Of a stretch of DNA of 63,817 nucleotides, positions 60,742 through 63,817 are shown piece by piece (position 1 is the first letter of the stretch; each line of letters opens with the position of its first letter). Origin of the DNA: Herpetosiphonaceae bacterium (lineage in GTDB: Bacteria > Chloroflexota > Chloroflexia > Chloroflexales > Kallotenuaceae); assembly GCA_013821605.1 (NCBI GenBank), contig JACDGP010000013.1, positions 1 to 63,817 of the forward strand, given 5' to 3'. The position numbers were made by a program, and so were the translations under genes. The notes beneath the pieces are model-generated. The model saw nothing but the letters and a program-made list of their open reading frames with translations, searched no databases and was not told the origin of the DNA.

Positions 60742-61421
60742 ATATGTTGCCACGCGGTTTGATAGTGTCGTGCCAGGCCTATGCGGGTGAGCCACTCTTT
60801 GGTGACACGATCATGGCCGCGATGGCGCGCGCAGCGCTTGAGGGCGGGGCGGTCGGTATACGAGCCAACTCGCCAGTGGATATTGCCGCCATCCGGCTGG
60901 TCACGGACCGGCCGATCATCGGCCTGTACAAGATTCATTCACCCGATTCCGCTGTTTACATTACGCCGACGTGCGAGGCCGCCCTAACCATTGCCAACGC
61001 GGGCTGTGACTGGATCGCCATTGACGCCACCCCACGCCCGCGTCCGGGTGGTGTTACGCTGACAGCCTTGATCCATTACATTCATACCGACCTCCACAAG
61101 CCCGTGATGGCCGATATTTCCTGCGTTGCGGATGCAGAACTCGCCGCTTCTTTAGGTGCCGACGTTCTGAGCACGACCTTGGCCGGTTATACCGAGCATG
61201 GTCGTCCTGCACTTGATGGTCCTGATTTCGACCTTCTCGAGATCCTCATCAAGCAAAACACACTGCCCGTGATCGCTGAAGGACGCTATCGCGAGCCGGG
61301 TGATGTTGTACGCGCCTTTGCCCTTGGAGCCCATGCGGTTGTCATTGGTGGTGCGATCACACGTCCGCAAGATATCACCCGCCGCTTGGTTCGTGCCATC
61401 CCAATGGAGGGACCTGCTTAG
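60738..61421 (+). CDS. nanE: N-acetylmannosamine-6-phosphate 2-epimerase (NanE)
   Basis: A 227-residue TIM-barrel enzyme that converts ManNAc-6-phosphate to GlcNAc-6-phosphate. Characteristic segments are LIVSCQAYAGEPLFGDTIMAA, GAVGIRANSPVDIAAIR, PIIGLYKIHSPDSAVYITPT with the catalytic Lys, IAIDATPRPRP, VMADISCVADAELAASLGAD and LSTTLAGYTEHG, and finally VIAEGRYREPGDVVRAFALG. ATG overlaps the DUF4127 stop (ATGA). Last gene of the operon; no NanA-like lyase is adjacent, but a DapA/NanA-fold aldolase lies at 51383. Confidence 0.93.
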   Translation: MNMLPRGLIVSCQAYAGEPLFGDTIMAAMARAALEGGAVGIRANSPVDIAAIRLVTDRPIIGLYKIHSPDSAVYITPTCEAALTIANAGCDWIAIDATPRPRPGGVTLTALIHYIHTDLHKPVMADISCVADAELAASLGADVLSTTLAGYTEHGRPALDGPDFDLLEILIKQNTLPVIAEGRYREPGDVVRAFALGAHAVVIGGAITRPQDITRRLVRAIPMEGPA

Positions 61422-61556
61422 CTCTGCTTCCTCGTTGCCACGCCTTGCAGCCGGGTAAAACATGTACAATGAACGTGGGCCGACCGAGTGACCGTTATCC
61501 CCGTACGTCCACCGTCATGCGGTCTACGCTACGGCTAATTTAGGGGGCTACGGTTT

Positions 61557-63817
61557 ATGCACATCTTCAATACCTACAGCCGTCAGAAGGAACAGGTGGA
61601 GCCGTTGCAGCCGGGCTTGGTCCGGATCTACAGCTGTGGCCCAACCGTCTACCGCTATATCCATATTGGGAATCTGCGCACCTTTGCGATGGCTGACTGG
61701 CTGCGCCGTGCGCTGATTAATGAAGGCTTCGAGGTCCGGCATATTAAAAACATCACTGATGTTGGCCACATGCGTCAGGAACGGCTCGATCAGGGTGAAG
61801 ACAAATTGGTCGCCCAGGCCCGTAAGGAGGGGCGTTCATCAGTCGAAATTGCGGCTTTTTACACCGCAGCCTTCCTATCCGACGAGCGTAAGCTCAACAT
61901 TCTGCCGGCGGATGTCTTTCCCCGTGCGACCCAACACATTCCCGAAATGATCGCCATGATCCAGGCATTGCAGGGCTGTGGCCTAGCATATGTCGTCGGT
62001 GGCAATGTGTATTACGATGTCAAGCAGTTCGGCCCCTACGGCGCACTATCTGGTAATCAGTTTGAGGGCATGCTGGCCGGCGAACACGCGAATCCGGATG
62101 GTGCAAAACATAATGGCGAGGATTTCCCGTTGTGGAAGGCGGCAGAACCGGGTCGAGAGATGGCCTGGGACAGTCCGTGGGGCCGTGGTTTTCCTGGTTG
62201 GCACATCGAATGCAGTGCCATGGCGACGCACTATCTGGGTGATGAATTTGAAATTCATACTGGTGGAGTTGACAACATCTTTCCTCATCATGAGAACGAA
62301 ATTGCTCAAAGTGAAGGAGTTACCGGTCATCCATGGGCACGCTATTGGGTCCATGCCCAGCATCTGCTGACCGATGGCCTTAAGATGGCCAAGTCAACCG
62401 GCAATGATTATACGCTCGATGATATTCTCGCGCGGGGCTTTGAGCCACTCGCCCTGCGCTATCTTTTCGCCACAACACATTACCGCTCGCGGTTAAATTT
62501 TACCTTTACTGCCCTACGTGCAGCACAAGTTGCACTACGACGGTTACGTGGGATCGCCCAACAGCGCGCTAGTAGTGTCAGTGTGCCGCCCGGCGCGTCA
62601 CGCATGGAAGTATGGCGTAGCGCCTTTGCTACGGCGATGGCGGATGATCTGAACGTACCGCGAGCGTTAGCCGTGGTGTGGCGGATGGTATGGTCACCTG
62701 CCGCGACCATCGGCTATGCGGAACAGCACGCCCTACTCACGGAATGGGATGCAGTGCTCGGCCTTGACTTGTATGCAACGGAAACTAATCCTCAAGCCGA
62801 GCCTGCACCCGAGTTGGCTGCTCGCCTGACACAACGTACTCGTGCGCGTGCTGACCGACAGTATGTTGAGGCCGATGCGATACGATCCGAGATCAGGGCC
62901 AGCGGCTACGATGTGCAGGACACGGTTGATGGGACTAAGCTCCGCCGTCAGCTACGCGGAAGTACCCTCTCGCTCATTACGCGCTCAGATGCTGGGCCGA
63001 ATCGAATACACGAACCGGACCGCTATCGCTGGTCAATTAATCTCATCGCCCGCAATAGCCGCAGTGACCTCCAACGGTGTTTGAGCAGCATAGCGCGTTA
63101 TGCTGGAGATCAAAAGCTGCAGGTTGTGATCATTGATAATGGCTCAACCGATGACACAGTGGACGTGCTGCAGTCCTTGGCTCAGGTCGGTCATATGGTC
63201 ACACCATTCGGAGGTGTGCTCCCCGTCGAAGTCTTATTTGCCGATCACAACTTGGGCTATGCCGGCGGCAGAAACGCGACGATCCGCGCCTCAAGTGGTC
63301 ACTTCGTGGTGCTCCTTGACACGTCGATGGAGCTTGTTGATCCGATCTGGGAAGCATTGGCTACGGTGCTTGATGACCCCGCTGTTGGTGTAGCAGGACC
63401 TTATGGGCTGCGGACTTCTGACCTACGTGAGTTCTCCGAGGCGAACGAGCCAGATGTCGATGCCGTTGAAGGCTACTTGCTCGCCTTTCGACGAGCTAAT
63501 CTGCAGGATGTCGGCCTGATCGATGAGAAATTTCGCTTTTACCGGCTGGCCGATATTTACTGGAGCTTTTTCTTTAAAGCCGCTGGCCTGCGCGCCGTGG
63601 CCATCCCAACGCTCGACAAGGCGCTCACCAAACATCCCCATCGTGAGTGGTACAGCCTCACGGAAGAAGAGCAGCGTACCAAAAGCAAGAAAAATTATGA
63701 CTTGTTCCGCGATCGCTGGCATCATGGCGAAAGCTTGCTGATCGATAATGCCGCGCACACGGTTCACTGGTCCGATCACGACGACCCGCGGCACCTGGCG
63801 GCGACACACACGCACAC
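61557..63817 (+). CDS. cysS: Cysteinyl-tRNA synthetase fused to family-2 glycosyltransferase (runs off right edge)
   Basis: The open frame runs 753 codons to the edge. Residues 1 to about 470 are a full CysRS. They carry zinc Cys in YSCGPTVY, the HIGH-equivalent [39 protein letters not shown], the KMSKS-equivalent [10 protein letters not shown] and the end [17 protein letters not shown]. Without a stop the frame passes through a short linker into a GT2-like domain (about 490-720): [67 protein letters not shown] and [20 protein letters not shown]. The synthetase charges tRNA-Cys; the role of the second domain is unknown. AGGGGG lies before the ATG. Confidence 0.92.
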   Translation, partial: MHIFNTYSRQKEQVEPLQPGLVRIYSCGPTVYRYIHIGNLRTFAMADWLRRALINEGFEVRHIKNITDVGHMRQERLDQGEDKLVAQARKEGRSSVEIAAFYTAAFLSDERKLNILPADVFPRATQHIPEMIAMIQALQGCGLAYVVGGNVYYDVKQFGPYGALSGNQFEGMLAGEHANPDGAKHNGEDFPLWKAAEPGREMAWDSPWGRGFPGWHIECSAMATHYLGDEFEIHTGGVDNIFPHHENEIAQSEGVTGHPWARYWVHAQHLLTDGLKMAKSTGNDYTLDDILARGFEPLALRYLFATTHYRSRLNFTFTALRAAQVALRRLRGIAQQRASSVSVPPGASRMEVWRSAFATAMADDLNVPRALAVVWRMVWSPAATIGYAEQHALLTEWDAVLGLDLYATETNPQAEPAPELAARLTQRTRARADRQYVEADAIRSEIRASGYDVQDTVDGTKLRRQLRGSTLSLITRSDAGPNRIHEPDRYRWSINLIARNSRSDLQRCLSSIARYAGDQKLQVVIIDNGSTDDTVDVLQSLAQVGHMVTPFGGVLPVEVLFADHNLGYAGGRNATIRASSGHFVVLLDTSMELVDPIWEALATVLDDPAVGVAGPYGLRTSDLREFSEANEPDVDAVEGYLLAFRRANLQDVGLIDEKFRFYRLADIYWSFFFKAAGLRAVAIPTLDKALTKHPHREWYSLTEEEQRTKSKKNYDLFRDRWHHGESLLIDNAAHTVHWSDHDDPRHLAATHTH

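Noticed and set aside
61422-61556. Possible promoter TTGCAG...TACAAT before cysS
   Set aside because: The spacer is only 14 bases, outside the usual range; no better pair was found.

Overview
The window looks like chromosomal DNA of a Chloroflexota bacterium, probably near the Chloroflexia. This is inferred from gene style rather than a marker gene: moderately high GC, large XRE/NB-ARC/TPR regulators, Sec-targeted beta-helix proteins with Ig-like and RTX repeats, a CHAT-TPR/subtilase locus with its own sigma factor, and many sugar-acid dehydrogenases. I saw no rRNA, tRNA, insertion sequence, phage or CRISPR array.

Left part (1-13991): a frameshifted XRE/NB-ARC/TPR regulator diverges from two SnoaL-like cyclases, a small muconolactone-isomerase-like protein and a sulfotransferase-like protein. 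Two large paralogous surface proteins follow (beta-helix, exact 288-bp Ig-like repeats, RTX tail), then an FG-GAP repeat protein and small orphan ORFs. Decayed copies of the cyclase 3' end and of an RTX tail lie between these genes. They suggest that a unit of cyclase tail, leader and surface protein was duplicated and is being lost.

Middle (13999-33604): homoserine dehydrogenase; an OmpR-type two-component system directly downstream of a four-gene sulfate ABC transporter operon whose ATPase carries two C-terminal universal-stress-protein domains; a soluble GAF sensor kinase with a NarL-type regulator; a QueA-like protein with a short-chain dehydrogenase. Next comes a CHAT-TPR protein followed by an intracellular subtilase, convergent with a sigma factor/zinc-finger anti-sigma pair. 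That four-gene locus is the best candidate for an undescribed regulated-proteolysis or conflict system. A truncated SpoIIE-type phosphatase follows.

Catabolic part (33715-53152): a minus-strand operon (TIM-barrel isomerase, SDR, MDR dehydrogenase, AEC permease), a phosphopantetheinyl transferase, and a thirteen-gene plus-strand operon led by a FadR/GntR-type repressor with a clear promoter and palindromic operator. The operon holds Gfo/Idh/MocA oxidoreductases, two DUF885 proteins, a family-5 ABC importer without ATPases, SDRs, a 2-hydroxyacid dehydrogenase, a DapA/NanA-type aldolase and an aldo/keto reductase. It looks like uptake and stepwise breakdown of an unidentified sugar-acid, amino-sugar or peptide-like compound.

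Right part (53207-63817): a metallophosphoesterase, a secreted regulatory-domain protein overlapping a threonine dehydratase, a Uma2 nuclease-fold protein, a small membrane protein, and a Gfo/Idh - ROK kinase - DUF4127 - NanE operon that points to amino-sugar metabolism. The window ends inside a cysteinyl-tRNA synthetase whose frame continues into a family-2 glycosyltransferase domain.
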